From Streptomyces longispororuber (lineage in GTDB: Bacteria > Actinomycetota > Actinomycetes > Streptomycetales > Streptomycetaceae): a stretch of DNA of 64,000 nucleotides. Both the position numbers and the translations under genes were made by a program. Every line of letters starts with the position of its first letter. Positions within the stretch are counted from its first letter, which is position 1. The notes beneath the pieces are model-generated. The model ran no database searches. It saw only the letters and a program-made list of their open reading frames with translations, and was not told where the DNA came from. The stretch is from contig NZ_JAMOLN010000011.1 in assembly GCF_024448165.1 (NCBI RefSeq), positions 21,823 to 85,822 on the forward strand, in the 5' to 3' direction. Below are positions 38,405-49,423 of the stretch, one piece after another.

Positions 38405-39631
38405 ATGAGGACCGTGACCGTGGTCGGCGCCTCCCTCGCCGGGCTGTACGCGGCGCGGGAACTCCGCGCGCAGGGATTCGACGGCCGTCTGGTGATCGTC
38501 GGCGAGGAACCGCACGCGCCCTACGACCGTCCTCCGCTGTCCAAGGACTTCCTCACCGGCCGCGCCGCCGAGGACCGGCTCGCCCTGTCCGACCCCGAGG
38601 AGACCCGGGAACTCGGCGCGGAGTGGCTCCTCGGCGTCCGGGCCCGCGGACTCGACGCCCGCGGCCGCACGGTCGAGCTGGCGGACGGCGGCACCGTCCG
38701 CTGCGACGGCGTCGTCATCGCCACCGGTGCGAGCGCCCGCAGGCTGCCCGGTCCCGCACCGGCCGGTGTGCACACCCTGCGCACCCTCGACGACGCCCGG
38801 GCCCTGCGCGCCGACCTGCACGGCGGTCGGCAGCGCGTCGTGGTGATCGGCGGCGGCTTCATCGGTGCCGAGACCGCCTCGTCCTGTGCTTCCCTCGGCC
38901 ACGACGTCACGGTCGTCGAGGCGGCCCCACTGCCCCTGCTGCCTCAGCTCGGACCCGAACTCGCGCGTGCCTGCGCCCAGTTGCACGAGCGAGGCGGTGT
39001 CCGTCTCCTCACCGGCGTGGGAGTGACCGGGCTGCGGGAAGCGAGCCGGGTCGGCCCGGAGCCGGGGGAGGGGCCCGGCCCGCGGGTCACCGGCGTCGCC
39101 CTCGCCGACGGCCGGGTGCTGCCCGCCGATGTCGTGGTCGTCGGCATCGGCGCCGTGCCGAACACCGGCTGGCTGGCGGGCTCGACGCTCGCCGTGCGCG
39201 ACGGCGTGCTCTGCGACGGCGGCTGCGTCACCTCTCTTCCCCAGGTCGTGGCCGTCGGCGACGTGGCCAGGGCCGACGGCGTGCGGGCCGAGCACTGGAC
39301 CAGCGCCACCGCCCAACCCCGCGCGGCCGTACGGAATCTGCTCGCCGGGCGCACCCTTGAGCACGCTCGTCCGCTGCCCTACTTCTGGTCCGACCAGTAC
39401 GGCTGCCGCATCCAGTACGCCGGGCGGCGGCGCGCGGGGGACACCGTCCGGATCGTCAGCGGCTCACCGCAGGACGGCCGCTTCCTCGCGCACTACGAGC
39501 GGGACGGGACGGTGACCGCCGCCCTCGCCCTCGACATGCCCCGCCCCTTCACCCGGATCCGCCGCGAACTGGCCCGCGCGGAGACCCGTCCGACACCGGG
39601 AGCCGTCGTGGGAGCGGTCGGCGCGATCTGA
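38405..39631 (+). CDS. FAD-dependent ferredoxin reductase
   Basis: 408 residues from ATG 38405. FAD domain VVGASLAGLYAARELRAQGFDG at residue 6, with APYDRPPLSKDFL. NAD-binding domain VVVIGGGFIGAETASSCASLG near residue 145. The second FAD contact is in VVAVGDVARAD. The C-terminal reductase domain begins with WTSATAQPRAAVRNLLAG and includes YFWSDQYGCRIQYAG. This is the HcaD/ThcD/rhodocoxin-reductase type. With the ferredoxin before it, it forms an electron-supply module for the Rieske demethylase. Confidence 0.94.
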   Translation: MRTVTVVGASLAGLYAARELRAQGFDGRLVIVGEEPHAPYDRPPLSKDFLTGRAAEDRLALSDPEETRELGAEWLLGVRARGLDARGRTVELADGGTVRCDGVVIATGASARRLPGPAPAGVHTLRTLDDARALRADLHGGRQRVVVIGGGFIGAETASSCASLGHDVTVVEAAPLPLLPQLGPELARACAQLHERGGVRLLTGVGVTGLREASRVGPEPGEGPGPRVTGVALADGRVLPADVVVVGIGAVPNTGWLAGSTLAVRDGVLCDGGCVTSLPQVVAVGDVARADGVRAEHWTSATAQPRAAVRNLLAGRTLEHARPLPYFWSDQYGCRIQYAGRRRAGDTVRIVSGSPQDGRFLAHYERDGTVTAALALDMPRPFTRIRRELARAETRPTPGAVVGAVGAI

Positions 39632-39652
39632 CCTCTGCCCGGCCCGCGAGCG

Positions 39653-40048
39653 TCACGTATGCGTCAACTGCCCGGTCCTGCCCCGCCCTCGTATGTTCTC
39701 CGGAGCCCGCCGGGCGGACCGGCGGGCCTGCCGGCGCTCCTTGCGCAGTCGGCGCGCCGTGCTCGCCGGGACCGAGACGACGCCGTGCCGCTGGTTCCAC
39801 ACCTGGCGCGTCACCCAGACGTCGAGCACGCCCCAGGTCGCCACCACCGTGCTCCCCACGCTGCTCAGCACCATGGGGAACGCCAGCCAGGACTCGGTCA
39901 GGGAGCACAGCACCGCGACCATCGCCTGGATGAGCGTCAGCGCGACTATGAGCACCGCTCGCACCGCGGCCGTGCGGACCGGGTCCGGCATCCGCCGCCG
40001 CTTCGCCGGCTCGTCGACCCACAACTCCCGTCGCCCCGCTTCACCCAT
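39653..40048 (-). CDS. Small two-segment membrane protein, unknown
   Basis: 131 residues from ATG 40048; GTG 40051 is equally possible because GGGGAG lies 7-10 bases upstream. Two membrane segments, about residues 28-48 (AVRAVLIVALTLIQAMVAVL) and 54-76 (LAFPMVLSSVGSTVVATWGVL). The C-terminal tail is strongly basic with an Arg/Lys-rich run. I recognise no family. It converges on the ferredoxin reductase gene 21 bases away. Confidence 0.65.
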   Translation of the reverse strand: MGEAGRRELWVDEPAKRRRMPDPVRTAAVRAVLIVALTLIQAMVAVLCSLTESWLAFPMVLSSVGSTVVATWGVLDVWVTRQVWNQRHGVVSVPASTARRLRKERRQARRSARRAPENIRGRGRTGQLTHT

Positions 40049-40487
40049 CACCACGTCACTCCCCACCGCTCCCAGGCCTTCGGAACCGATGCCCCCGCAT
40101 CGGCCCTGCACAGTGACTGCCCGGTTTGCTCCGCTTTACGCAGCCTGCTCGGCTTCCGCGTGCTGCCCCTCGTACCGCCTGGAGGTAGGACGAACGAGAG
40201 CTCCGGAAGATTCCCGAATTCGGCCAAGTGTCCTGACCCGATGCCGAAAAGAGAGGGATTCCGGCCAACCGGCCACCGATCAAGGCTGATTGTGATCGCT
40301 CTGGACCCTACGAATTCCGGCCTGCAATCTCCCCCAATGACCGGACAACTCCGGACGTCCGCACCGCTGTTGAGGCGAACTGCATCCGGACAGGCCTTCG
40401 AGTTGTTCATGTCTCAGTAGTAGGCTCGCGCCGTTTGTTGACGCACATGTGTGCCCCTGACCGCACGGGGCCGATCTGGGGGAGGCC
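40049..40487 (+). other. Long leader region of the conservon
   Basis: No gene is seen. Three related words, GAATTCGGCC (40216), GATTCCGGCC (40257) and GAATTCCGGCC (40312), are spread through it, as are several TCCGGA words. TAGGCT near 40422 could be the -10 for cvnA, with a weak -35; TTGACG occurs at about 40438. AT content is higher than in the flanking genes, as expected of a regulatory region. Confidence 0.35.
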
Positions 40488-43250
40488 ATGCGCTTTCGCG
40501 GGAAGTCCATCCGCAGGAAGATCGTGGCGTTGCTGCTGGTGCCGCTGCTGTCCTTGACGGCGATCTGGGTGTTCGCCTCGGTCATCACGGGCCGCGCCGC
40601 CGTACAACTGATCTCGGCGGACAAGGTCGCCGACGCCATCGGCTACCCCCTGGCCGACACCGGCCGCGTCCTCCAGGACGAGCGCCGCCAGACCCTCGTC
40701 TACCTCGCCGACCCGCGCGCCTCCGACGCCCAGTCGACGCTGCGGACCCGGCGCAGCGCCTCCGACGAGGCGATGGCCGAGATCAAGGAGAAGGCCCGCG
40801 ACGGCGACGTCCGGGGCGAGATGGACGGGGACGCGCGCGCCACCCTCGACACCGTCGTGGAGGGCTTCGAGGGAATCGAGTCGCTGCGCCGGAACGTCGA
40901 CGAGGGCACCGTCACCCGCGCCCAGGCCCTCGACTTCTACACCCGGCTCATCGAGCCGACGTACGACTTCCTGCTCGACATCACCGCCCTCGACGACTCG
41001 AAGACGGAGCGCCAGGGCCGCGCCCTCGTCGGCGTCATCGAGGCCCGCGAACTTCTCTCCCAGGAAGACGCGCTGGTCGGCTCCGGCCTCGTCGCCCGCC
41101 GCCTCGACCGCGCAGAGCTGCGCCAGGTCTCCGACCTGATCGCCCAGCGCTCCCTGCTGTACGACAGCAGCCTTGCGCTGCTCCCCGATGACGAGCGCGC
41201 CCGCTTCGAGCGGTACTGGAAGAGCCCGGACACCAATCCGCTGCGCACCGCCGAGAAGGCCGTGGCGAACGGCGCGCCGGGCGCCCCCAAGGGCGTCACC
41301 GCCCGCAGTTGGGACGCCGCGTCCGAGCCGGTCCTCGCCGAACTCTCCGACCGGAACACCGAGGCCGCCGAGCGGTACCAGGACCGGGCCCGACCCGTCG
41401 CCGTCAAGGTGTTCCTGCGGGCCGGCATCGCCGGTGTCCTCGGTCTCCTCGCGCTGCTCTTCTCCCTGTTCCTGTCGGTCCGCATCGGCCGCAGCCTCAT
41501 CCGTGACCTGCGCCGACTGCGCCTCGAAGCCCACGAGGCATCCGGTGTGCGGCTGCCCGGCGTGATGCGCCGCCTCGCCGCCGGCGAGGAGGTCGACATC
41601 GAGACCGAGGCCCCGCGCCTCGACTACGACAGGGACGAGATCGGCCAGGTCGGCCAGGCCCTCAACACCCTGCAGAGATCCGCCGTCGAAGCCGCCGTCA
41701 AACAGGCCGAACTGCGCCGCGGCGTCTCCGAGGTCTTCGTCAACCTCGCCCGCCGCAGCCAGGTCCTCCTCCACAAGCAGCTGACCCTGCTCGACACGAT
41801 GGAGCGCAGGACCGAGGACACCGACGAACTCGCCGACCTGTTCCGCCTGGACCACCTCACCACCCGCATGCGCCGGCACGCCGAGGGCCTGGTGATCCTC
41901 TCCGGCGCCGCCCCGTCCCGGCAGTGGCGCAAGCCCGTCCAGCTCATGGACATCGTGCGGGCCTCCGTCGCCGAGGTGGAGGACTACGAGCGCATCGAGG
42001 TGCGTCGGCTGCCCAGGGTCGCCGTCACGGGCCCCGCCGTCGCCGACCTCACCCACCTCGTCGCCGAACTCCTGGAGAACGCCACGGTGTTCTCCCCGCC
42101 GCACACCGCCGTCCAGGTCCTCGGCGAGCGCGTCGCGAACGGGTTCACGCTGGAGATCCACGACCGCGGGCTCGGCATGGCCGCCGACGCCCTCCTCGAC
42201 GCCAACCTGCGGCTCGCCGAGACCCCCGAGTTCGAACTCTCCGACACCGACCGGCTCGGCCTCTTCGTGGTCAGCCGCCTCGCACAGCGGCAGGGCGTCC
42301 GCGTCTCCCTCCAGCCGTCCCCCTACGGCGGCACCACCGCCGTCGTCTTCATCCCGGACACGCTGCTCACGGACGCCCCCGACACCGAGGGCGCCGGATT
42401 CCGCCTCGACCGGCCCGACGCGGCCCGCCGCGCGACCCCGCCCGGCCGGGACCCGAAGCTCACCGGGACCGGGGCGCTGCCCGGCCTGCCGGCCTCCGTG
42501 CTCGACGGGCCGGTGGAACTGGAAGCACCGCTGACCACCTCGGACATGACCTCCTTCCCCGGAGCCCTGGGGGACGAGGACAGCGAGCGCGGCGACCTCT
42601 TCCGCCCGCGCCGCCCCATCGCCGGCGTGCCCGGCGAACAGCACCAGCAGGCCGCCGACGACGGGCCGGGGCGAGACCCCGGCCACACCGACGACGATGC
42701 CCGCGACGCGGCGCCCGGCGGCCTCGTACCGCTGCCGCGGCGGCGTACCCCCAAGCTCGTCAGTTCGCACGGCAGGCCCGTCGGCCACACACGGCCGGGA
42801 GACGGCGACCGTGCCGCCGCCGAACCGGGCGAGCGGCACGACCGCGACGCCGGCGACCGCGACCGTGGCGACCGACGGGCCGAGATCGCGCCGGCGCCCC
42901 CGGCCGACCTTCCCCGACGTCGTGCCCGCGCCGTCGAGGCGGCCCGGCCGGCGGCGGCCCCGGCCGAGGCGCCCGCGCCGGACTCCACCGCCGGTGGCCT
43001 GCCCCGCCGCGTACGACAGGCCAACCTGGCCCCGCAGTTGAAGGACGGGCCGGACCTGCGCGGCGACCGCACGACGGGCCGCGACGAGATCTCCTCCGCA
43101 CCACCCGCCGACCGGGACGCCGACGAGGTGCGCAGCCGTATGGCCTCGCTCCAGCGCGGCTGGCGGCGCGGCCGGGCGGAGAACGCCGCCGACGACGAGA
43201 GCGCCGACGGCACAGCACAGGGAACAACTTCTGAGGGGGACGGTCGATGA
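40488..43250 (+). CDS. cvnA: Conservon sensor-kinase-like protein CvnA
   Basis: 920 residues. A basic start is followed by TM1 (about 12-36, IVALLLVPLLSLTAIWVF), an extracellular nitrate-sensor-like NIT domain (about 40-300), TM2 (about 307-328) and a HAMP-like linker. The histidine-kinase ATPase domain (about 420-625) has the N-box HLVAELLENATVFSPP and G-boxes DRGLGMAAD and RLGLFVVSRLA. A conserved phospho-acceptor His of ordinary sensor kinases is not evident, as usual for CvnA. Residues 625-920 are disordered and Pro/Arg/Asp-rich. It acts with CvnB-D as a membrane-associated G-protein-like switch. The ATGA overlap with cvnB suggests coupling. Confidence 0.94.
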   Translation: MRFRGKSIRRKIVALLLVPLLSLTAIWVFASVITGRAAVQLISADKVADAIGYPLADTGRVLQDERRQTLVYLADPRASDAQSTLRTRRSASDEAMAEIKEKARDGDVRGEMDGDARATLDTVVEGFEGIESLRRNVDEGTVTRAQALDFYTRLIEPTYDFLLDITALDDSKTERQGRALVGVIEARELLSQEDALVGSGLVARRLDRAELRQVSDLIAQRSLLYDSSLALLPDDERARFERYWKSPDTNPLRTAEKAVANGAPGAPKGVTARSWDAASEPVLAELSDRNTEAAERYQDRARPVAVKVFLRAGIAGVLGLLALLFSLFLSVRIGRSLIRDLRRLRLEAHEASGVRLPGVMRRLAAGEEVDIETEAPRLDYDRDEIGQVGQALNTLQRSAVEAAVKQAELRRGVSEVFVNLARRSQVLLHKQLTLLDTMERRTEDTDELADLFRLDHLTTRMRRHAEGLVILSGAAPSRQWRKPVQLMDIVRASVAEVEDYERIEVRRLPRVAVTGPAVADLTHLVAELLENATVFSPPHTAVQVLGERVANGFTLEIHDRGLGMAADALLDANLRLAETPEFELSDTDRLGLFVVSRLAQRQGVRVSLQPSPYGGTTAVVFIPDTLLTDAPDTEGAGFRLDRPDAARRATPPGRDPKLTGTGALPGLPASVLDGPVELEAPLTTSDMTSFPGALGDEDSERGDLFRPRRPIAGVPGEQHQQAADDGPGRDPGHTDDDARDAAPGGLVPLPRRRTPKLVSSHGRPVGHTRPGDGDRAAAEPGERHDRDAGDRDRGDRRAEIAPAPPADLPRRRARAVEAARPAAAPAEAPAPDSTAGGLPRRVRQANLAPQLKDGPDLRGDRTTGRDEISSAPPADRDADEVRSRMASLQRGWRRGRAENAADDESADGTAQGTTSEGDGR

Positions 43251-43684
43251 CCGCACCGAAGGCCACCGCGCACACCACGAACGGTGGTTCGGGGGAGCTG
43301 AACTGGCTCCTCGACGACCTGGTCGAACGCGTCGCCAGCATCCGCAAGGCGCTCGTGCTCTCCGGGGACGGTCTGCCGACCGGGGTCTCCAAGGACCTCA
43401 GCCGGGAGGACAGCGAACACCTCGCCGCCGTCGCCTCCGGATTCCACAGCCTGGCCAAGGGCGTCGGCCGGCACTTCGACGCGGGCGGCGTCCGGCAGAC
43501 GGTCGTCGAACTCGACGACGCCTTCCTGTTCGTCACCGCGGCGGGCGACGGCAGTTGCCTCGCCGTGCTGTCCGACGCCGACTCCGACGTCGGTCTCGTG
43601 GCCTACGAGATGACCCTGCTGGTCAAGCGGGTGGGCGCGCATCTGGGGACGGCACCGCGCACGGATTCGCCCACCGGAGGGTAG
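43247..43684 (+). CDS. cvnB: Roadblock/LC7 protein CvnB
   Basis: 145 residues from ATG 43247. The Roadblock/LC7 fold is evident from LNWLLDDLVERVASIRKALVLSGDGL, AVASGFHSLAKGVGRHF and LFVTAAGDGSCLAVLSDADSDVGLVAYEM. In conservons this small protein resembles MglB-type regulators of small GTPases and is thought to bind CvnD. It overlaps the end of cvnA by four bases. Confidence 0.95.
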   Translation: MTAPKATAHTTNGGSGELNWLLDDLVERVASIRKALVLSGDGLPTGVSKDLSREDSEHLAAVASGFHSLAKGVGRHFDAGGVRQTVVELDDAFLFVTAAGDGSCLAVLSDADSDVGLVAYEMTLLVKRVGAHLGTAPRTDSPTGG

Positions 43685-43693
43685 TGGGTTGGC

Positions 43694-44098
43694 ATGAGCG
43701 CAGACGGTCAGGGGACGCAGGAGCCGCACCACTGGTTCGACGACGAGGCCGGACCCGTCGTGCGGCCGTACGCCATGACACGCGGCCGCACCACCAGCGC
43801 GGGCCAGCACCGTCTCGATCTGATCGCGGTCGTCGTCGCGGAACAGCGCGCCGCCGACCCGGTGGCGGACCAGACCCTGTCGCCGGAGCACGTCGACATC
43901 GTCGACCTGTGCCGCGACAGTCCGCAGTCGGTCGCCGAGCTCGCCGCGGAACTCGATCTTCCGATCGGTGTGGTCCGTGTCCTCATCGGCGATCTGGTCG
44001 ACGACGAACTGGTTCACGTGACCCGTCCGGTACCCCCCGCGGAGCTGCCCGACGAGAGTATTCTGCGCGACGTGATCGACGGCCTCAGGGCTCTCTGA
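43694..44098 (+). CDS. cvnC: DUF742 protein CvnC
   Basis: 134 residues from ATG 43694. DUF742 features: WFDDEAGPVVRPYAMTRGRT near the start, then a winged-helix-like body (LSPEHVDIVDLCRDSPQSVAELAAELDLPIGVVRVLIGDLVDDELVHV). The ending RDVIDGLRAL is typical. Conservon position three; biochemical role unknown, probably a protein or DNA contact module. Confidence 0.95.
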   Translation: MSADGQGTQEPHHWFDDEAGPVVRPYAMTRGRTTSAGQHRLDLIAVVVAEQRAADPVADQTLSPEHVDIVDLCRDSPQSVAELAAELDLPIGVVRVLIGDLVDDELVHVTRPVPPAELPDESILRDVIDGLRAL

Positions 44099-44261
44099 GG
44101 AGACGGACCACGGGGCGAGGCGGCGGGAACTCCTCGGCGGGGAGCGGGAGTCGGCGCCCGGGCCTGCGGCACACGCCCCGCCGCGGCGCCGTCCCGCAAC
44201 CGCTCGCCCCACCGACAGCAGCACCCGCACGGCGACACCAGTGAGGCAGGAGAGACAACCC

Positions 44262-44867
44262 ATGATCTTCGGGCGTTCCGAGCGCGGCAAGGCTCCCGTC
44301 GAGCCCGTCACGCTCAAGATCCTGGTGGCCGGCGGATTCGGCGTGGGCAAGACGACCCTCGTGGGCGCGGTCAGCGAGATCAAACCCCTGCGCACCGAGG
44401 AGCTGCTGAGCGAGGCGGGCCGTCCCGTCGACGACACCCAGGGCGTCGAGGGCAAGCACACCACCACGGTGGCCATGGACTTCGGCCGGATCACCCTCCG
44501 CAAGGACCTGGTCCTGTACCTGTTCGGCACCCCCGGGCAGGACCGGTTCTGGTTCCTGTGGGACGAGCTGGCGACCGGTGCGCTGGGCGCCGTGGTCCTC
44601 GCGGACACGCGCCGCCTGGAGGACTGCTTCGCCGCCGTCGACTACTTCGAGCGACGGTCCATACCGTTCGTCGTCGGCGTCAACTGCTTCGACGGCGCGG
44701 ACCGGTACCCGGCCGACTCCGTCCGCCAGGCGCTCGACCTGGACTCCGGGGTCCCGGTCGTACTGTGCGACGCGCGCGAGAAGGAGTCCGTGAAGGACGT
44801 CCTGATCGGCGTCGTCGAGCACGCCGCCGCGGCCGCCGCCCAGCGTAGGCAGCCCGCGGTCACCTGA
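44262..44867 (+). CDS. cvnD: Conservon GTPase CvnD
   Basis: 201 residues from ATG 44262, after AGGAGAG. A small Ras/Rab-like GTPase: P-loop GGFGVGKTT (residues 25-33), switch region THTT-like segment EGKHTTTVAMDFGRI, G3 LFGTPGQDRFWFLWDEL, and a G4-like VGVNCFDG. The G4 motif lacks the NKxD form, as in other bacterial MglA/CvnD proteins. It is separated from cvnC by 163 bases without a gene, a larger gap than in most conservons. Confidence 0.95.
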   Translation: MIFGRSERGKAPVEPVTLKILVAGGFGVGKTTLVGAVSEIKPLRTEELLSEAGRPVDDTQGVEGKHTTTVAMDFGRITLRKDLVLYLFGTPGQDRFWFLWDELATGALGAVVLADTRRLEDCFAAVDYFERRSIPFVVGVNCFDGADRYPADSVRQALDLDSGVPVVLCDAREKESVKDVLIGVVEHAAAAAAQRRQPAVT

Positions 44868-44889
44868 CCCGGCACCGTCACGCGCGTCC

Positions 44890-44928
44890 ACGCGCGCGTG
44901 GTGACGTCGTGCGTCACCACGCGCGCGT
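44890..44928. terminator. Terminator between cvnD and glpK
   Basis: A 17-bp perfect inverted repeat (44890-44906 with 44912-44928) around a five-base loop, centred between convergent genes. Confidence 0.85.
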
Positions 44929-44961
44929 ACCCACCGGAAGGACGATGTGCCTCCGAGGGGC

Positions 44962-46479
<1,518 letters not shown>

Positions 46480-46546
46480 GACTACCCCTTCGTGAGAAGA
46501 CGGTCGTGCAAGGGACGGCTGTCGAGAGCGGCGCCGGGGCCGCGCC

Positions 46547-47305
46547 TCAGAACGCCACGTTGTAGATGAGCCCGGCCAGCGCGCCGCCGATGAGCGGCCC
46601 GACGACCGGGACGAGGGCGTAACCCCAGTCGGACGTCCCCTTGTTGGGGATGGGCAGGAAGTGGTGCACGATGCGGGGGCCCAGGTCACGGGCCGGGTTG
46701 ATGGCATATCCCGTCGGCCCGCCGAGCGACAGGCCGATGCCGACGACCAGCAGCGCCACGATCAGGACCTGGGTGCCCGACTCGCCGAGCCCCTTGGTCA
46801 GTCCGAACGCGAGGATGGGCAGCACCAGACCTATCGTCGCGATGATCTCGGTGATCAGGTTCGCGACCGTGTTACGGATCTCGGGGATCGTGGAGAAGAT
46901 GCCGAGCGTCGGGGTCGGGCCGTCCTCCTCCGCGGGGGCGTCGGCGCTCTTCACGCCCGAGCTGACGTTGGCGTTGAACTGCGCGAGGTACACCAGGTAC
47001 GCGAGGACGGCGCCCAGCATCGCGCCGACCATCTGGCCGAGCAGATAGACCCAGACCTTGTCCCACTTGCCGGTGTCGACCGCGATGCCGATGGTGACGG
47101 CGGGATTGAGGTGACCGCCGGAGAGCGGCGCGGCCGTGTACGCGCCGGCCAGCACGCCGAAGCCCCAGCCGAACGCGATGACGATCCACCCGGAGGCCCG
47201 CGCCTTGGAGTGTTTGAGGGTGACCGCGGCACAGACGCCCGCGCCGAACAGAATCAGGATTGCGGTGCCGATGACCTCACCGACGAAGATGTCTCCGTTG
47301 CTCAT
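46547..47305 (-). CDS. glpF: Glycerol uptake facilitator (aquaglyceroporin)
   Basis: 252 residues from ATG 47305, after AGGAG. Six membrane segments with two half-helices bearing the pore motifs HLNPAVTIG (about residue 66) and [11 protein letters not shown] (about 205). The Asp after NPAR marks a glycerol-conducting pore rather than a pure water channel. An Ala/Glu/Asp/Gly-rich insert ([11 protein letters not shown]) lies in the central loop. Operon with glpK. A long leader of roughly 260 bases precedes it if the 47573 promoter is used. Confidence 0.97.
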   Translation of the reverse strand: MSNGDIFVGEVIGTAILILFGAGVCAAVTLKHSKARASGWIVIAFGWGFGVLAGAYTAAPLSGGHLNPAVTIGIAVDTGKWDKVWVYLLGQMVGAMLGAVLAYLVYLAQFNANVSSGVKSADAPAEEDGPTPTLGIFSTIPEIRNTVANLITEIIATIGLVLPILAFGLTKGLGESGTQVLIVALLVVGIGLSLGGPTGYAINPARDLGPRIVHHFLPIPNKGTSDWGYALVPVVGPLIGGALAGLIYNVAF

Positions 47306-47677
47306 GGCGGCTCCTAGGCCCTCGCCCGGGGCAGTGCGCCCGCCCCGGTCCTCCGTGCAGGGTGCGTTCCCATGGCTGGTTCTGGCTGCTTCGACCGGAG
47401 GCAGGGGTCCCGCGCCCCGCCCGGCGTCCGTGACGAGCGTGCCCGTGCAGCCGTCATCGCGCGTGGGGGAGCGGCCCGGACCTGCCACAACCCGGCAGGG
47501 AACGCCGGAAGGGCAGGCAAGGACCCTGGGCGGCGGTGGGCCGACATGCGGCGATGCCGACTGACACCCGGAAGTGTTCACCGGCCGTACTGGAGCGTCA
47601 AGGTCGCGGACCGCAACGGTTAACCGGGGGCAATCGCTCCCCGACTGCCTTCTCCCGTAAGGAATTTGAGGCCGCTC
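47306..47677 (-). other. glpF leader and intergenic region
   Basis: No gene is seen in 372 bases. It holds the glpF promoter candidate at 47573-47601 and a leader of about 260 bases. The latter is long enough to contain regulatory structure, but I recognise no riboswitch. Confidence 0.4.
47573..47601 (-). promoter_or_regulatory. Promoter candidate of glpFK
   Basis: On the minus strand TTGACG (47601-47596) is 17 bases from AACACT (47578-47573), a good vegetative promoter pair pointing at glpF. Confidence 0.55.
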
Positions 47678-49327
47678 CTACGAAGCGCGGGGCGCCCGCC
47701 CCTGCGTCGGCACGACACCGGCCGCGTCCGGACCGCGCCGCACGTCGAAGCCCTCGCGACCCGCGAGCCCGCACACCCAGCTCGCCCCGGGCAGCGCCTT
47801 CGCGGCCTGCTTGAGCGGGGCCAGGTGCGCGGCCGCCTGCCGGTGGTCGGGCACGCTGCCCGGCGGGCACAGCACGGTGGCGAGCGACAGCGTCACGGCG
47901 AGGCCGCCCGCCGACCAGGGCACGTCCAGCACCGCGGCCGCCAGCGGATCGAGCCGCTCCGGATCTGCCAGGACCAGGAAGTCGTCGCCCCCGATGTGCC
48001 CGACCCGCACCCCGTCCGACTCCGTGTCCGCGAGCGTCCGCCCCACCGACCGGATCAGCTCGTCGCCCGCCGCGAACCCGGCACCGTCGTTGACCTGCTT
48101 GAACCCGTCGATGTCCAGCCAGCTCAGCGCGAATCCCCGCCCCTGCGCCACCCAGCGGTCCAGCTCCCCGGTCACCGCGTCCGAACCGGGCAGCCGGGTC
48201 AGCGGGTTGAGCCCTGCCGCTTCCTCGACCCGGCTCTCCGCGAGGGACCGTACGAGGTCGGCGAGGCGCACGACGCCCACGCACCGCCCGTCGTGGTCGA
48301 CGACGGCGACGTCGTCGGCGGTGCGGGTGTGCTCGCCGTCCGCGACCACGTCCAGGACCTCCCAGGCGGTCGCCGTGGCGCCCACCGTGCGCGGCCGGTC
48401 GCCGAGCCGCGCCGCCGGCCGGTCCGCGTACAGGGCGTGCCCGTACCGTGCGGACAGCGACAGCAGGAACCGGTCCCGCTGCACCGACCGCACCGGCACC
48501 CCCGCGGTGTCCACGAGCAGCACTCCCGACACCTCCGGGGCACCGGTGAGCAGCCTGCGGACCTGCTCGGCCGACGCCGACTCGGGCAGCAGGGCCGCGG
48601 GCCGCACGAACTCCCGCACCGAGGGCCCCGTCGGCCGCGCCGCCCCCGTGCGAGCGGGCAGATCGGGCACGTACACCTCGGCGATCGGCAGCCGGGCGGG
48701 CGGCGCGAACAGGCCGCCCTGCGCCAGCTGCGCCCCCGCGTCCCGGGCCGCGGCGCACTGCAGCTCCGTCTCCACGCCCTCGACCGCGAGCAGCGCGCCC
48801 GACTCCTCGCACAGGGTCCGCATGGCCCGCACCGTCGCCGTCCGGGTCAGCAGCGACGCGTCCAGCTTGATCAGGTCGGGCGCCAGATCGTCCAGCAGTC
48901 GCAGCGGTACGTCGCCGTCCCCGACGCCGTCCGCGCAGATCCGGAACCCCTCGCGGCGGACCGCCGCGACGCCTTCCAGGAGCGCACGGTGCGGCACGTG
49001 CGTGAAGGGCGGGCACACGTCGACCGTCACCTCCCACGGCAGCCGGCCGGCTGCCCGGACCGCGTCCCGCAGCGCCGCGAGTGAGCCCAGGTCCGCGAGC
49101 GTGCCCGCGAACACGTTCACGTGCAGGGGCAGCAGCGTCTCCCGACGCGCCGCGTCTCGGACCGCCAACGCGGCCAGCCGTCCGTCGAGTTCGGGCTCGC
49201 GCCGGGCCCGCGCCAGCACGTCGCCGGCTTCCGGGCGGGCCAGGAGCTCCAGGGCCGCCACGGCTCCCGTGGTCAGGTTGACCACGGGCTGGAAGGCGAA
49301 GCGGAGATGGTCCGTCCAGGAGTGCAC
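47678..49327 (-). CDS. EAL-CBS-GGDEF composite protein (c-di-GMP related)
   Basis: 549 residues from GTG 49327; a GTG/ATG up to 49375 is open. The order is unusual: EAL-like domain first (about 10-225), CBS-like pair (about 240-370), GGDEF last (about 375-540). In the EAL part LELLAR and VEGVET are present, but the DDFG-type metal motif reads ADGVGDGD, so phosphodiesterase activity is doubtful. The GGDEF signature is IGGDDF and could be active. No signal peptide or membrane segment, so it is cytoplasmic. The layout resembles proteins in which CBS or EAL modules sense ligands and tune a cyclase. It is transcribed alone. Confidence 0.88.
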   Translation of the reverse strand: MHSWTDHLRFAFQPVVNLTTGAVAALELLARPEAGDVLARARREPELDGRLAALAVRDAARRETLLPLHVNVFAGTLADLGSLAALRDAVRAAGRLPWEVTVDVCPPFTHVPHRALLEGVAAVRREGFRICADGVGDGDVPLRLLDDLAPDLIKLDASLLTRTATVRAMRTLCEESGALLAVEGVETELQCAAARDAGAQLAQGGLFAPPARLPIAEVYVPDLPARTGAARPTGPSVREFVRPAALLPESASAEQVRRLLTGAPEVSGVLLVDTAGVPVRSVQRDRFLLSLSARYGHALYADRPAARLGDRPRTVGATATAWEVLDVVADGEHTRTADDVAVVDHDGRCVGVVRLADLVRSLAESRVEEAAGLNPLTRLPGSDAVTGELDRWVAQGRGFALSWLDIDGFKQVNDGAGFAAGDELIRSVGRTLADTESDGVRVGHIGGDDFLVLADPERLDPLAAAVLDVPWSAGGLAVTLSLATVLCPPGSVPDHRQAAAHLAPLKQAAKALPGASWVCGLAGREGFDVRRGPDAAGVVPTQGRAPRAS

Positions 49328-49423
49328 GCCAGCATGATGGCGCCGCACGAGCCCCACATGTCCCAGTTCACACACTGTTCACGCAGCATTCCCGCGTGAT
49401 CACACAGCGTGCGAACCTGCCTG

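Noticed and set aside
47306..47677. gylR regulator next to glpF
   Set aside because: No HTH-coding frame is present in this gap; the only IclR protein in the window belongs to the betaine locus.
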